The position numbers were made by a program, and so were the translations under genes. Shown here in pieces: positions 1 through 7,479 of a stretch of DNA of 28,455 bases; the first letter of the stretch is position 1; every line of letters starts with the position of its first letter. Where the stretch lies: positions 1 to 28,455 of the IMG/VR virus record IMGVR_UViG_3300009428_000050. One strand, written 5' to 3'. The stretch comes from a virus. The notes below the pieces were generated by a model. The model was not told where the DNA came from. It did not search any database and saw only the letters and a program-made list of their open reading frames with translations.

Positions 1-407
1 GCCTTTGCCTTGATCTTTGCCTTTCCCTTGTCATCTACCTTTTCGATATCGGTAGTCCTGCCTGCAGTTTCCGCAAACAGAGCCGCGTCTTGTCGCTGCA
101 TCATCTGGCATTTAAAGTCAGTGATCGCACCACCGATATCGGTTGAAGCGTGGGCGCGGCCTTTGCCTTTTAAGACCGCCTCGAATAGTTCCCGAACCTG
201 TTTCCACGACTCTTTGCTGGCAATGCTTAGACCGTTTGCCAGATTGTTAGTAGTCGGGGATACAAGTTCACGCCATGACACGTCTTTCTTCAGTGTATCC
301 ATAGCTTCCCCGAATACTATGCCAGTTATATTTTCGCCATCATAGCGAGCCTCGTATGCTGCCTTAATTGACGCAATGACTGAAGGCTGAATAAGTACAT
401 TAGACAT
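1..407 (-). CDS. Leftward phage protein of unknown function, 3' end beyond the window
   Basis: Read on the minus strand, an open frame starts at ATG 407-405 and continues without a stop to the left edge, giving 135 visible residues. It begins MSNVLIQPSVIASIKAAYEA and becomes Lys/Ala-rich at the edge (GKAKIKAKA). A good Shine-Dalgarno (AAGGA) lies 7 bases upstream. The visible part is soluble, with no signal peptide or membrane segment. The gene points away from the whole structural operon, so it probably belongs to the early or replication half of the genome. I do not recognise the family. The competing plus-strand frame at 10-345 has no ribosome site and looks like its shadow. Confidence 0.7.
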   Translation of the reverse strand, partial: MSNVLIQPSVIASIKAAYEARYDGENITGIVFGEAMDTLKKDVSWRELVSPTTNNLANGLSIASKESWKQVRELFEAVLKGKGRAHASTDIGGAITDFKCQMMQRQDAALFAETAGRTTDIEKVDDKGKAKIKAK

Positions 408-516
408 GTTGTTTCCTTTCAAGAAACTTATCGACGTTACTGTTATTAGTCGTTCCGATAACTAATCAATGCCTGATATTGTTTGACATGTATATAGATG
501 TAACCGCGTTATACCG

Positions 517-534
517 TACTATAGTCTACTATAG
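517..534. repeat. Direct repeat TACTATAG x2, 10 bp apart
   Basis: TACTATAG occurs at 517-524 and again at 527-534, exactly one helical turn apart. The first copy overlaps the 8 bp palindrome ACTATAGT (518-525). Two same-face copies suit a protein binding site or paired -10-like elements on either strand. No convincing -35 was found at 16-18 bp for either strand. Confidence 0.5.
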
Positions 535-560
535 CCTAGGCATTGACACGCGACACATCC

Positions 561-600
561 AAATCAAATCAATCCAAACCAAACCGAACCAACTCAATCC
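561..600. repeat. Tandem array of eight degenerate 5-bp units (RAHYC)
   Basis: Positions 561-600 divide exactly into eight pentamers of the form (A/G)A(A/C/T)(C/T)C, without insertions. Inside it, 574-590 reads CC-N3-CC-N3-CC-N3-CC, so the minus strand has GG-N3-GG-N3-GG-N3-GG, a possible two-tetrad G-quadruplex. The array directly abuts the 20 bp palindrome. Possible roles are an origin-type unwinding or binding array, or an unstructured leader. Confidence 0.6.
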
Positions 601-620
601 ATTTAGGGAATTCCCTAAAT
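601..620. promoter_or_regulatory. Perfect 20 bp palindrome, likely operator
   Basis: ATTTAGGGAATTCCCTAAAT is identical to its own reverse complement over 20 bases, with no central spacer. It lies in the divergent intergenic region, about 130 bp upstream of the rightward -35 box and about 195 bp upstream of the leftward start codon. The lack of a loop and T-run argues against a terminator. A dimeric regulator binding site is the simplest reading. Confidence 0.6.
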
Positions 621-629
621 CGCTGATAT

Positions 630-645
630 CGGGGAGGCACCCCCG
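630..645. other. GC-rich hairpin beside a C-rich tract
   Basis: CGGGG (630-634) pairs with CCCCG (641-645) around a 6-base loop. C runs of 5, 4 and 5 follow (640-655), so the minus strand has a strongly G-rich block. No T-run follows on either strand, so it is not a standard intrinsic terminator. Confidence 0.4.
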
Positions 646-751
646 CCCCACCCCCGCGCTGTGACAATGGGACTCCGTATACGCTTTGTAATACTAATAC
701 ACTCAAACGATTACAAAATTCTCAAAACCCCCCACCCTGTTTTTAAAACCC

Positions 752-780
752 TTGTCAAAAATTTTTTTGTACCCTACTAT
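752..780 (+). promoter_or_regulatory. Sigma70-like promoter for the late operon
   Basis: TTGTCA (752-757) and TACTAT (775-780) are separated by exactly 17 bp. The predicted transcript would start near 787, about 25 bases before the ATG at 811. This supports 811 as the first start of the operon and not the in-frame GTG at 661. The -35 matches consensus at 5 of 6 bases and the -10 at 4 of 6. Confidence 0.5.
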
Positions 781-810
781 TCAGTATCGGTTAACAACCT
801 GCGATGTAAT

Positions 811-1407
811 ATGACAATGAATCTTACCCCAGAAGTGGGTGTACCCTTAGATGACGAGCCAAAACACATGTCTTTGCCAGATCGGGTTGAGGCAATGGAC
901 AATACAGTATCAGAATTAGAGGTACATGGGCTCACAATTGACTACGAGGAACAGGATAAAGAGGTTGCTGCCACTCTAGCCACCTCATATGCGCAAGACC
1001 CCGACCTTACCTCTAATAAAGTTACGCACGCTCGTGCAGCTACGTTGACCCCTGCAAGTATACGATTAACAAATAGCATAATAACCGAGTTTAACCACTC
1101 TGTGGTTGAGTCTTCTAGGCAATTACGCAACTTAGTCACGAACAAACTAATACTTGAGACAGATAACCCCGATGCAAAAGTTCGTATGCGTGCATTAGAA
1201 CTGCTAGGTAAGATATCGGACGTAGGTTTGTTCACTGAGAAGTCTGAAGTAACTATTACACACCAGACAACGGATGATATTAAAGAAAAATTACGCGTAA
1301 AGCTCGCTAAATTGGTAAATCCAGAGCCAGAAGTTGAAGATGCAGTGCTGTTGGAAGGCAAAGCAGTAGATATAGACGAAGAATTTGGGTTTGATGACGA
1401 TGACTGA
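811..1407 (+). CDS. Putative terminase small subunit
   Basis: This would be the DNA-recognition partner of the packaging motor. The 198-residue protein has an acidic N-terminus, a helical middle (SIITEFNHSVVESSRQLRN, then VRMRALELLGKISDVGLF) and a very acidic C-terminus ending in four Asp. I recall a similar core in podoviral genes placed just before terL. The position is the main evidence: first gene of the operon, overlapping terL. The frame is open from GTG 661, but a promoter at 752-780 lies inside that extension, so ATG 811 (or 817) is preferred even though no clear Shine-Dalgarno is present. It could instead be another terminase-linked protein. Confidence 0.55.
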   Translation: MTMNLTPEVGVPLDDEPKHMSLPDRVEAMDNTVSELEVHGLTIDYEEQDKEVAATLATSYAQDPDLTSNKVTHARAATLTPASIRLTNSIITEFNHSVVESSRQLRNLVTNKLILETDNPDAKVRMRALELLGKISDVGLFTEKSEVTITHQTTDDIKEKLRVKLAKLVNPEPEVEDAVLLEGKAVDIDEEFGFDDDD

Positions 1408-2950
1408 AGGTTTAGACTTCACCGAATCCGAAATTCAGACTATGTTAGACAATCTAGACGTGTATTCTCCTGAAGAAGTGGCAGAGATTGATCGTATGGT
1501 GGAGGAATTGTCCGCCAGAACCCGTAACAGGCACGCACATAACGATTTAATATCCTTCTGCAAGGCTATGATGCCTGATTATATAGTAGGTAAACACCAC
1601 CGAATACTCGCAAACATGCTTATGGCTATTGAAGCGGGGAATAAAGACCGTATTTGCGTCAATATACCCCCCAGACATGGTAAATCACAGCTAGTTTCCA
1701 TCATGTATCCTGCTTGGTTTCTCGGTAGAAACCCTAATAAGAAGGTTATGATGGTGTCTCACACGACTGATTTAGCAGTAGATTTTGGGCGTAAAGTGCG
1801 TAATTTGATCGCCACAAGCGAGTATAGTTCGATATTTCCTACTGTAAAGCTCGCGCAAGACAGCAAATCTGCAGGTAGGTGGAATACAAATGTCGGCGGT
1901 GAATACTATGCTTGCGGTATCGGTTCTGCTCTCGCTGGTCGCGGTGCTGATCTTTTGCTTGTTGATGATCCTCATTCTGAGCAGGATGTTATTAACGGTA
2001 ACTTCTCTGTCTTTGAAAAGGCCTATGAGTGGTTCACTTTCGGAGCGCGTACCCGACTCATGCCGGGAGGAAGGGTAGCTATAATTCAAACCCGTTGGCA
2101 TATGGACGATCTTACGGGGCGTGTTGTCAAAGATATGTCTAATAATGAACGGTCTGATCAGTATGAAGTTGTTGAATTTCCAGCAATATTAGACATAAAA
2201 AATAAAAAAACAGGCAAACAAGTTAAAAAACCCCTGTGGCCTGAGTTCTTTGATATGGAGGCGTTACTGCGCACTAAGGCCTCTATGCCTGTGTTTCAGT
2301 GGAACGCACAGTACCAACAGCAACCTACCGCTGAAGAAGCCGCGCTTGTTAAACGAGAGTGGTGGAGAGAGTGGACCGAGGAACGTCCTCCTTCTTGTGA
2401 GTACATCATAATGTCGCTTGATGCCGCTGCCGAGAAACATAACCGCGCAGACTACACAGCACTCACTACGTGGGGGGTGTTTTTAAATGAAGAAGACTCC
2501 ACATATAATCTTATATTGTTAAATAGCATAAAACAGCGTATGGAGTTCCCAGAGCTTAAAACGCTTGCTATGGAAGAATACAACGAATGGGAACCAGATT
2601 CCTTTATTGTAGAAAAGAAAAGTTCAGGTGTAGCTCTGTATCAGGAGATGCGGCGTATGGGTTTACCTGTGTCTGAGTATACTCCACATAGAGGGTCAGG
2701 GGATAAACTGGCCCGTCTAAATGCTGTAGCAGATATAATAAGATCAGGGTTATGTTGGATTCCCCAGACACGTTGGGCGGAAGAAGTTGTAGAAGAGATA
2801 GCAGGGTTTCCGTTTATGAGTAATGATGACCTTGTGGATTCAACGGTTATGGCGTTAATGCGGTTTAGGCAGGGTGGGTTTATACGGTTGCCTTCAGACG
2901 AACCCGAGGACGAAGTATACTTTAAACAACGCCGCGGCGGATATTATTAG
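1394..2950 (+). CDS. terL: Terminase large subunit (packaging ATPase/nuclease)
   Basis: This is the motor ATPase and headful nuclease that packages the genome through the portal. Counting from ATG 1394 (518 aa), Walker A is PPRHGKS (about 92-98) and Walker B is LLLVDDP (about 187-193), followed by the coupling segment IIQTRWH. The RNase-H-like nuclease domain shows D in IIMSLDAA (about 343), E in IVEKKSSG (about 407) and the DDLVDS cluster (about 478-483). The length is normal for T4-type large terminases. The start overlaps the stop of the small-subunit gene through ATGACGATGACTGA; ATG 1394 and ATG 1400 are both possible. The stop TAG is part of the next gene's Shine-Dalgarno. Confidence 0.93.
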   Translation: MTMTEGLDFTESEIQTMLDNLDVYSPEEVAEIDRMVEELSARTRNRHAHNDLISFCKAMMPDYIVGKHHRILANMLMAIEAGNKDRICVNIPPRHGKSQLVSIMYPAWFLGRNPNKKVMMVSHTTDLAVDFGRKVRNLIATSEYSSIFPTVKLAQDSKSAGRWNTNVGGEYYACGIGSALAGRGADLLLVDDPHSEQDVINGNFSVFEKAYEWFTFGARTRLMPGGRVAIIQTRWHMDDLTGRVVKDMSNNERSDQYEVVEFPAILDIKNKKTGKQVKKPLWPEFFDMEALLRTKASMPVFQWNAQYQQQPTAEEAALVKREWWREWTEERPPSCEYIIMSLDAAAEKHNRADYTALTTWGVFLNEEDSTYNLILLNSIKQRMEFPELKTLAMEEYNEWEPDSFIVEKKSSGVALYQEMRRMGLPVSEYTPHRGSGDKLARLNAVADIIRSGLCWIPQTRWAEEVVEEIAGFPFMSNDDLVDSTVMALMRFRQGGFIRLPSDEPEDEVYFKQRRGGYY

Positions 2951-2961
2951 GAGATTTTGTA

Positions 2962-5430
2962 GTGGCTATTGAAAGAGGTTTATACGCTTCCCCGTTGGGT
3001 ATGAGTGGTCTAGACGGTGTTGAGGAAATGGAAATCCCAGAAATGGAGATTGAAATTGTCGATCCAGAAGCTGTTACTCTATCTGATGGTAGTATGGAGA
3101 TAACACTTATTCCGGGTATGAACGCGGATATGGGCGCGTTTGATTCTAATTTAGCTGAATCTATGGACGAGAAAGAGCTAAATTTACTATCAAATGATCT
3201 TATTGGGCAAGTACAATCTGATGTAGATAGCCGCACCGATTGGGCAGATACTTTTGTAAAAGGCTTAGATGTATTAGGGTTTAAGTACGAGGAACGTACT
3301 GAGCCGTGGGAAGGCGCTTGTGGGGTTAACTCTACAGTGTTGGCAGAAGCGGTTATTCGTTTCCAAGCAGAAACCATGTCTGAGACGTTTCCCCCCGCAG
3401 GGCCCGTTAAAACTAAGATATTAGGCGAAGAGACTAAAGAAAAAGAAGAAGCTGCCAACAGAGTACAGGCAGATATGAACTATGAACTTACCGAGAATAT
3501 GGTGGAGTACCGCCCTGAACACGAACGTATGCTGTATAGTCTTGGCCTAGCTGGGTCAGCGTTTAAAAAGGTTTATTATGACCCGAATATTGGGCGGCAG
3601 GTAGCTCTGTATATATCGGCAGAAGATGTAATTGTCCCTTATGGCGCGTCTAATATTGAGTCAGCCGAGCGTGTTACGCACGTTATGCGTAAGACAAAGA
3701 ACGAACTAAAGAAGTTACAGGCCGCAGGATTTTATAAAGACATTGATCTTGGCGAGCCAGAATCTTTTCATACAGATATTGAAGAGAAAAAAGCCGAAGA
3801 TGGCGGGTTTTCCCTCAGTAATGACGATAGATACACCCTTTATGAGGTACATGCTGACCTTCTGATTGAGGGTGTAGATGACGAAGATGATATTGCTAGG
3901 CCTTATGTTGTTACTATTGAGCGTGGTAGTAGTGAGGTATTAGCCGTTCGTAGAAATTACAACGAAGATGATCCTCTCACTTTGAAACGGCAGCACTTCG
4001 TACACTATGTTTATGTACCCGGATTTGGCTTTTATGGCCTTGGATTGATCCATATTATCGGAGGGTATGCAAAAGCAGGGACTTCCTTGATACGGCAACT
4101 GGTTGACGCTGGAACCCTATCGAACCTCCCCGGAGGGTTAAAATCACGTGGACTTCGTATCAAGGGAGACGATACCCCGATTGAGCCGGGAGAGTTCAAG
4201 GACGTAGATGTACCGTCTGGGAGTATACGTGATAACATTATGCCGCTCCCATATAAGGAGCCAAGCCAAACTCTCCTAGCTTTACTTAGTCAGATTACGC
4301 AAGAAGGGCGTAGGTTAGGCGCTATCAGTGATATGAACATATCAGATATGTCGGCTAATGCCCCTGTAGGAACTACATTGGCTCTTTTAGAGCGTACTCT
4401 AAAGCCTATGGCAGCGGTACAGGCACGCGTACACTACACTATGAAGCAGGAGTTTAAGCTCCTCAAGGCTATCATGGCAGAGTACGCCCCTGTAGAGTAC
4501 GCCTACGCCCCGCTGAGAGGCGAGGTGACCGCTAAGCGGGATGACTACATGATGGTCGATGTTATCCCTGTAAGCGACCCTAACAGCTCTACAATGGCTC
4601 AGAGAGTAGTGCAGTATCAAGCTGTACTACAAATGTCTGAGAAAGCCCCCCAGATATACAATCTGCCACAACTACACAGACAAATGATTGAAGTGTTGGG
4701 CGTGAGGAACGCGGATAAACTTGTACCAACTAAAGATGACGCCAAGCCTACGGACCCCGTAAGTGAGAATATGGATTCTTTGATGGGTAAACCGATGAGG
4801 GCGTTTATATATCAAGATCAACAGGCCCATATCACCACCCACCAAGCGTTTTTACAAGACCCAATGGTGGCACAAATGATCGGGCAGAACCCACAGGCAA
4901 AGCAGATTATGGCGTCTATGCAGGCGCACATAGCGGAGCATCTAGGGTTCCAGTACCGCGGTCAGATAGAAGAACGTCTTGGTGTTACGCTTCCCGCGCC
5001 TAACGAGGAGCTTCCAGAAGAAGTCGAAGTTCAACTTTCTAGACTTGTAGCAGATGCAGGAAAGCAACTTACGCAGATGCACCAAAAGCAGGCGGCAGAA
5101 AAACAGGCGCAACAGAAACAACAAGACCCAATTATCCAGATGAAGCAAGCCGAGCTTCAGATTAAGCAGGCAGAAGAAAAACGCAAAGCCGCTAAAGATC
5201 AGATGGATTCACAGGTTCGCCAAGCTGAGCTTCAGATGAAACAACAGAAGCTTACGCTTGATGCTAAGGTGGCTTCTGAGCAAATCAACATTGACAAAGC
5301 CGAATTAGCAATAGATGCTAAAAGACAAGGCGTAAAAGAAACATTTGCTAAGCGTGTAGAAGATAACAAGGTTGACTTAGAGTTAGCTAAGTTAAGGCAA
5401 TCTAACGTAAACACAAAAAGGGAAAAATAA
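2962..5430 (+). CDS. Portal protein with long C-terminal coiled coil
   Basis: This forms the dodecameric portal at the packaging vertex. It is 822 aa, starting at GTG 2962 behind AGGAG (2949-2953, 8 bases away). The N-terminus is acidic. The middle holds the portal-type segment GGYAKAGTSLIRQLVDAGTL, then LPGGLKSRGLRI and a QITQEGRRLGAISDM helix near 450-470. From about residue 700 the protein is almost purely Gln/Lys/Glu/Ala-rich helix (repeated QAELQ(I/M)K(Q) units), a long coiled coil. In P22 the portal C-terminus forms a helical barrel inside the capsid, and this tail may do the same. The order terL-portal-scaffold-capsid supports the call. Confidence 0.88.
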   Translation: MAIERGLYASPLGMSGLDGVEEMEIPEMEIEIVDPEAVTLSDGSMEITLIPGMNADMGAFDSNLAESMDEKELNLLSNDLIGQVQSDVDSRTDWADTFVKGLDVLGFKYEERTEPWEGACGVNSTVLAEAVIRFQAETMSETFPPAGPVKTKILGEETKEKEEAANRVQADMNYELTENMVEYRPEHERMLYSLGLAGSAFKKVYYDPNIGRQVALYISAEDVIVPYGASNIESAERVTHVMRKTKNELKKLQAAGFYKDIDLGEPESFHTDIEEKKAEDGGFSLSNDDRYTLYEVHADLLIEGVDDEDDIARPYVVTIERGSSEVLAVRRNYNEDDPLTLKRQHFVHYVYVPGFGFYGLGLIHIIGGYAKAGTSLIRQLVDAGTLSNLPGGLKSRGLRIKGDDTPIEPGEFKDVDVPSGSIRDNIMPLPYKEPSQTLLALLSQITQEGRRLGAISDMNISDMSANAPVGTTLALLERTLKPMAAVQARVHYTMKQEFKLLKAIMAEYAPVEYAYAPLRGEVTAKRDDYMMVDVIPVSDPNSSTMAQRVVQYQAVLQMSEKAPQIYNLPQLHRQMIEVLGVRNADKLVPTKDDAKPTDPVSENMDSLMGKPMRAFIYQDQQAHITTHQAFLQDPMVAQMIGQNPQAKQIMASMQAHIAEHLGFQYRGQIEERLGVTLPAPNEELPEEVEVQLSRLVADAGKQLTQMHQKQAAEKQAQQKQQDPIIQMKQAELQIKQAEEKRKAAKDQMDSQVRQAELQMKQQKLTLDAKVASEQINIDKAELAIDAKRQGVKETFAKRVEDNKVDLELAKLRQSNVNTKREK

Positions 5431-5436
5431 TAACTT

Positions 5437-5634
5437 ATGGCAAAAACCGTCTTTGACGTGCTGAAAAAGAAAATCGAGGATGACATATCCTCCGCACAAA
5501 GTTTCTTAACCGCGGGTTCCTCAAAGGATTACGCGGAATACCGAGAAGTTGTTGGATTAATTCGGGGTCTTGAATCTGGCAAACAATACGTAGAAGACCT
5601 CTCGCGCAATTACATGGAAGATGACGATGACTGA
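5437..5634 (+). CDS. Small acidic head-module protein, unknown function
   Basis: A 65-residue helical protein (starts MAKTVFDVLKKKIEDDISSA, ends MEDDDD) sits between portal and the GroES-like gene, overlapping the latter. A GGGAAAA stretch lies rather far upstream of the ATG. There is no membrane segment and no Cys. Small genes at this place just after the portal are common in marine podovirus-like genomes, but I do not know a function. The tight packing and end overlap support it as real. Confidence 0.7.
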   Translation: MAKTVFDVLKKKIEDDISSAQSFLTAGSSKDYAEYREVVGLIRGLESGKQYVEDLSRNYMEDDDD

Positions 5635-5995
5635 AACAATCATCAGCGATGCTGAACTAGAACTACAACTACCTAAACCTGTAGGTTATCGCGTACTAAT
5701 AGCCCTACCACAGCCTGAAGAAACTGTATCAGGTACTTCTATTTTAAAAACAGATACCGCCAAAACACAAGACCACCTAATGTCCATTATCGGTTTGGTT
5801 GTTGATATGGGCGCTCAAGCCTACTACGACTCTGATCGTTTCCCTACTGGCGCATGGTGTGAAGTGGGGGATTATGTGATGTTTCGTATGAACTCTGGCA
5901 CTCGTTTTACTATTGGGGGCGTAGAGTATCGGCTTATGAATGATGACAACATTGAAGCCGTTGTTAGTGATCCAACCGGAATTACGAGGGCATAA
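5627..5995 (+). CDS. GroES-like co-chaperonin
   Basis: This is likely a phage co-chaperonin that caps host GroEL while capsid protein folds, as T4 gp31 does. The 122-aa protein follows the GroES fold order: KPVGYRVLIALPQP (about 17-30), a mobile-loop-like segment with hydrophobic IL (about 31-50), GLVVDMGAQA, then WCEVGDYVMFRMNSG, and the end YRLMNDDNIEAVV matching the GroES C-terminal strand. It lies between portal and scaffold, just before the capsid genes. ATG 5621 and 5627 are both in frame; GGAAG at 5616-5620 is 6 bases before 5627, so I choose that start. The match is at fold-pattern level. Confidence 0.75.
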   Translation: MTETIISDAELELQLPKPVGYRVLIALPQPEETVSGTSILKTDTAKTQDHLMSIIGLVVDMGAQAYYDSDRFPTGAWCEVGDYVMFRMNSGTRFTIGGVEYRLMNDDNIEAVVSDPTGITRA

Positions 5996-5997
5996 TC

Positions 5998-7023
5998 ATG
6001 GCATTTCAAAAAATAGAGTTTGAGTTTCCCGACGATGAAGATACTAAATTAGAGGTAGAAGATTCTAGTGCAGTTGAAATTGATATCTCCGGTAAAAAAA
6101 CTAAAGAAGATTTTATATCAGATGGAGCTACAGAAGATAAACCTGAACGTAAAGTTGATCATGTTGAGGATGACTTTGAAATTGAAGTTGTTGATGATAC
6201 GCCAAAGGCTGACCGCAACCGCAAAGCTTCTGATCCACCGACTGAAGTTACAGATGAAGAGTTAGAGGACTATTCTGATAAAGTTCGAAAACGAATTCAG
6301 CATTTTAGTAAAGGTTACCATGACGAACGTAGAGCTAAAGAAGAAGCTCTTAGAGAACGTCAAGAGCTTGAGCGTGTTACCCAACAACTTATACACGAAA
6401 ATAAAACTCTAAAAGGTAACGTTAACAAAAACCAAACAGCCCTTCTAGATCAGGCGAGAAAGAATTCTCAAGCTGAGACAGAAGATGCTAAACGTGAGTA
6501 CAAGACAGCTTACGAAGCTGGCGATTCTGACGCTTTGTTAGATGCGCAAGAAAAGCTAACATCTGCTAAGTTAAAAGCCGATAAGCTAGCAAACTTCAAA
6601 GTACCCCCTTTACAGGAGGAGAAACCGCTTGTACAACCACGGCAAGAGTCCGCCCCTACCGCAAACGTCGATGAACGAGCCCAAGAATGGCAAAAGGCTA
6701 ATACTTGGTTCAACGTAGACGATGAGATGACAAGTTTAGCATTGGGGTTGCACAATAAACTTGTCAAACAGGGCGTAAGCCCACAAAGTGAAGAATACTA
6801 CGAGACAATAGATACTCGTATGCGTCAAGTATTCCCGACTAATTTCGAGGATACAGAGCCGAAACGGAGAAAGACTAATGTAGTTGCCCCCGCAACGCGG
6901 AGCACGGCCCCTAAAAAGGTAACATTGAGCAGAACACAAGTCCAACTCGCAAAACGGCTGGGACTGACACCCCAACAATACGCCAAACAGGTTGCATTAG
7001 ATATGAGGAATAACGATGGCTGA
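5998..7023 (+). CDS. Scaffolding protein
   Basis: This is likely the internal scaffold that directs procapsid assembly. It is 341 aa with a very acidic N-terminal third (many D/E pairs), a long charged coiled coil from about 90 to 205 (GYHDERRAKEEALRERQELE and following) and a basic C-terminal tail with LSRTQVQLAKRLGLTPQQYA (about 310-329). A basic helical C-terminus that binds the capsid protein is typical of phage scaffolds. A good GAGGG Shine-Dalgarno precedes ATG 5998. It sits two genes before the capsid genes and overlaps the next gene by 8 bases. No Ser protease signature is visible, so a scaffold/protease fusion is unlikely. Confidence 0.78.
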   Translation: MAFQKIEFEFPDDEDTKLEVEDSSAVEIDISGKKTKEDFISDGATEDKPERKVDHVEDDFEIEVVDDTPKADRNRKASDPPTEVTDEELEDYSDKVRKRIQHFSKGYHDERRAKEEALRERQELERVTQQLIHENKTLKGNVNKNQTALLDQARKNSQAETEDAKREYKTAYEAGDSDALLDAQEKLTSAKLKADKLANFKVPPLQEEKPLVQPRQESAPTANVDERAQEWQKANTWFNVDDEMTSLALGLHNKLVKQGVSPQSEEYYETIDTRMRQVFPTNFEDTEPKRRKTNVVAPATRSTAPKKVTLSRTQVQLAKRLGLTPQQYAKQVALDMRNNDG

Positions 7024-7465
7024 AAATCGCTTAGATCGTGAGCTTGATGCTCATTCAAAAACTGCCCGTAGGAAATCGTGGGAGCGTCCAGAGGTTCTAC
7101 CTTCCCCCACACCAGAGGCTGGTTATGATTTTCATTGGGTACGTGTAAGTACTCAGGGCTTGGTTGATGCCACTAACGTGTCCTCAAAACTACGAGAAGG
7201 TTGGGAGCCTTGCAAGGCTGAAGACCACCCAGAAATTACTATGGTTACTGTAGAGCAGGAACGCTTTAGAGATAACGTAGTTATCGGTGGTTTAATGTTG
7301 TGTAAAGCTCCAAAAGAGATGATTCATGAGCGAAATACCTACTATAGTACGCAGGCACAGTCGCAAATGCAGTCAGTCGATAACAACCTTATGAGAGAAA
7401 ATGACCCTCGTATGCCGTTGTTTAACGAACGAAAAACGAAGGTTACTTTCGGTAAAGGAACTTAA
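7016..7465 (+). CDS. Conserved head-region protein, unknown function
   Basis: This 149-aa protein starts MAENRLDRELDAHSKTARRK and has a central α/β part (GYDFHWVRVSTQGLVDATNV, GWEPCKAEDHPEI). A hydrophobic strand VIGGLMLCKAPKEMI precedes a polar C-terminal helix. I recall similar proteins between scaffold and capsid genes in marine podovirus-like genomes, but their function is unknown to me. The ATG overlaps the scaffold stop by 8 bases, implying coupled translation. A role in capsid assembly is inferred only from position. Confidence 0.7.
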   Translation: MAENRLDRELDAHSKTARRKSWERPEVLPSPTPEAGYDFHWVRVSTQGLVDATNVSSKLREGWEPCKAEDHPEITMVTVEQERFRDNVVIGGLMLCKAPKEMIHERNTYYSTQAQSQMQSVDNNLMRENDPRMPLFNERKTKVTFGKGT

Positions 7466-7479
7466 CTTAGGAGCTAAAA

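Larger units (their letters stand above)
408..810. other. Divergent intergenic control region
   Basis: About 400 bases without a convincing gene separate the leftward gene from the rightward late operon. In order the region holds: a TTGACA hexamer at 483-488 with no well-spaced -10; an 8 bp direct repeat (517-534); eight pentamers (561-600); a perfect 20 bp palindrome (601-620); a GC hairpin and C-rich tract (630-655); and a sigma70-like promoter (752-780). The stretch 553-605 has only one G on the plus strand. Such a layout fits a switch between divergent transcripts, and possibly a replication origin, but neither role is proven by the sequence. Confidence 0.65.

Noticed and set aside
132-143. 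Palindrome ACCGATATCGGT, and copies of GATATCGG at 45, 135 and 625
   Set aside because: Two copies are inside the leftward coding region and the core is short; not enough to call a binding site family.
10-345. Plus-strand open frame of 111 codons at the left edge
   Set aside because: No ribosome site; the opposite strand has a frame with a good Shine-Dalgarno and start at 407 that covers the same bases.
479-664. Short plus-strand frame across the control region
   Set aside because: It translates the pentamer array and palindrome, with no ribosome site; more likely non-coding regulatory DNA.
661-810. Longer N-terminus for the putative small terminase (GTG 661)
   Set aside because: A 17-bp-spaced promoter lies inside it, and the extension is rich in Phe/Ile/Asn and unlike the rest of the protein.
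2922-3458. Long minus-strand frames across the structural genes
   Set aside because: These are shadows of well-supported plus-strand genes; no ribosome sites and implausible composition.
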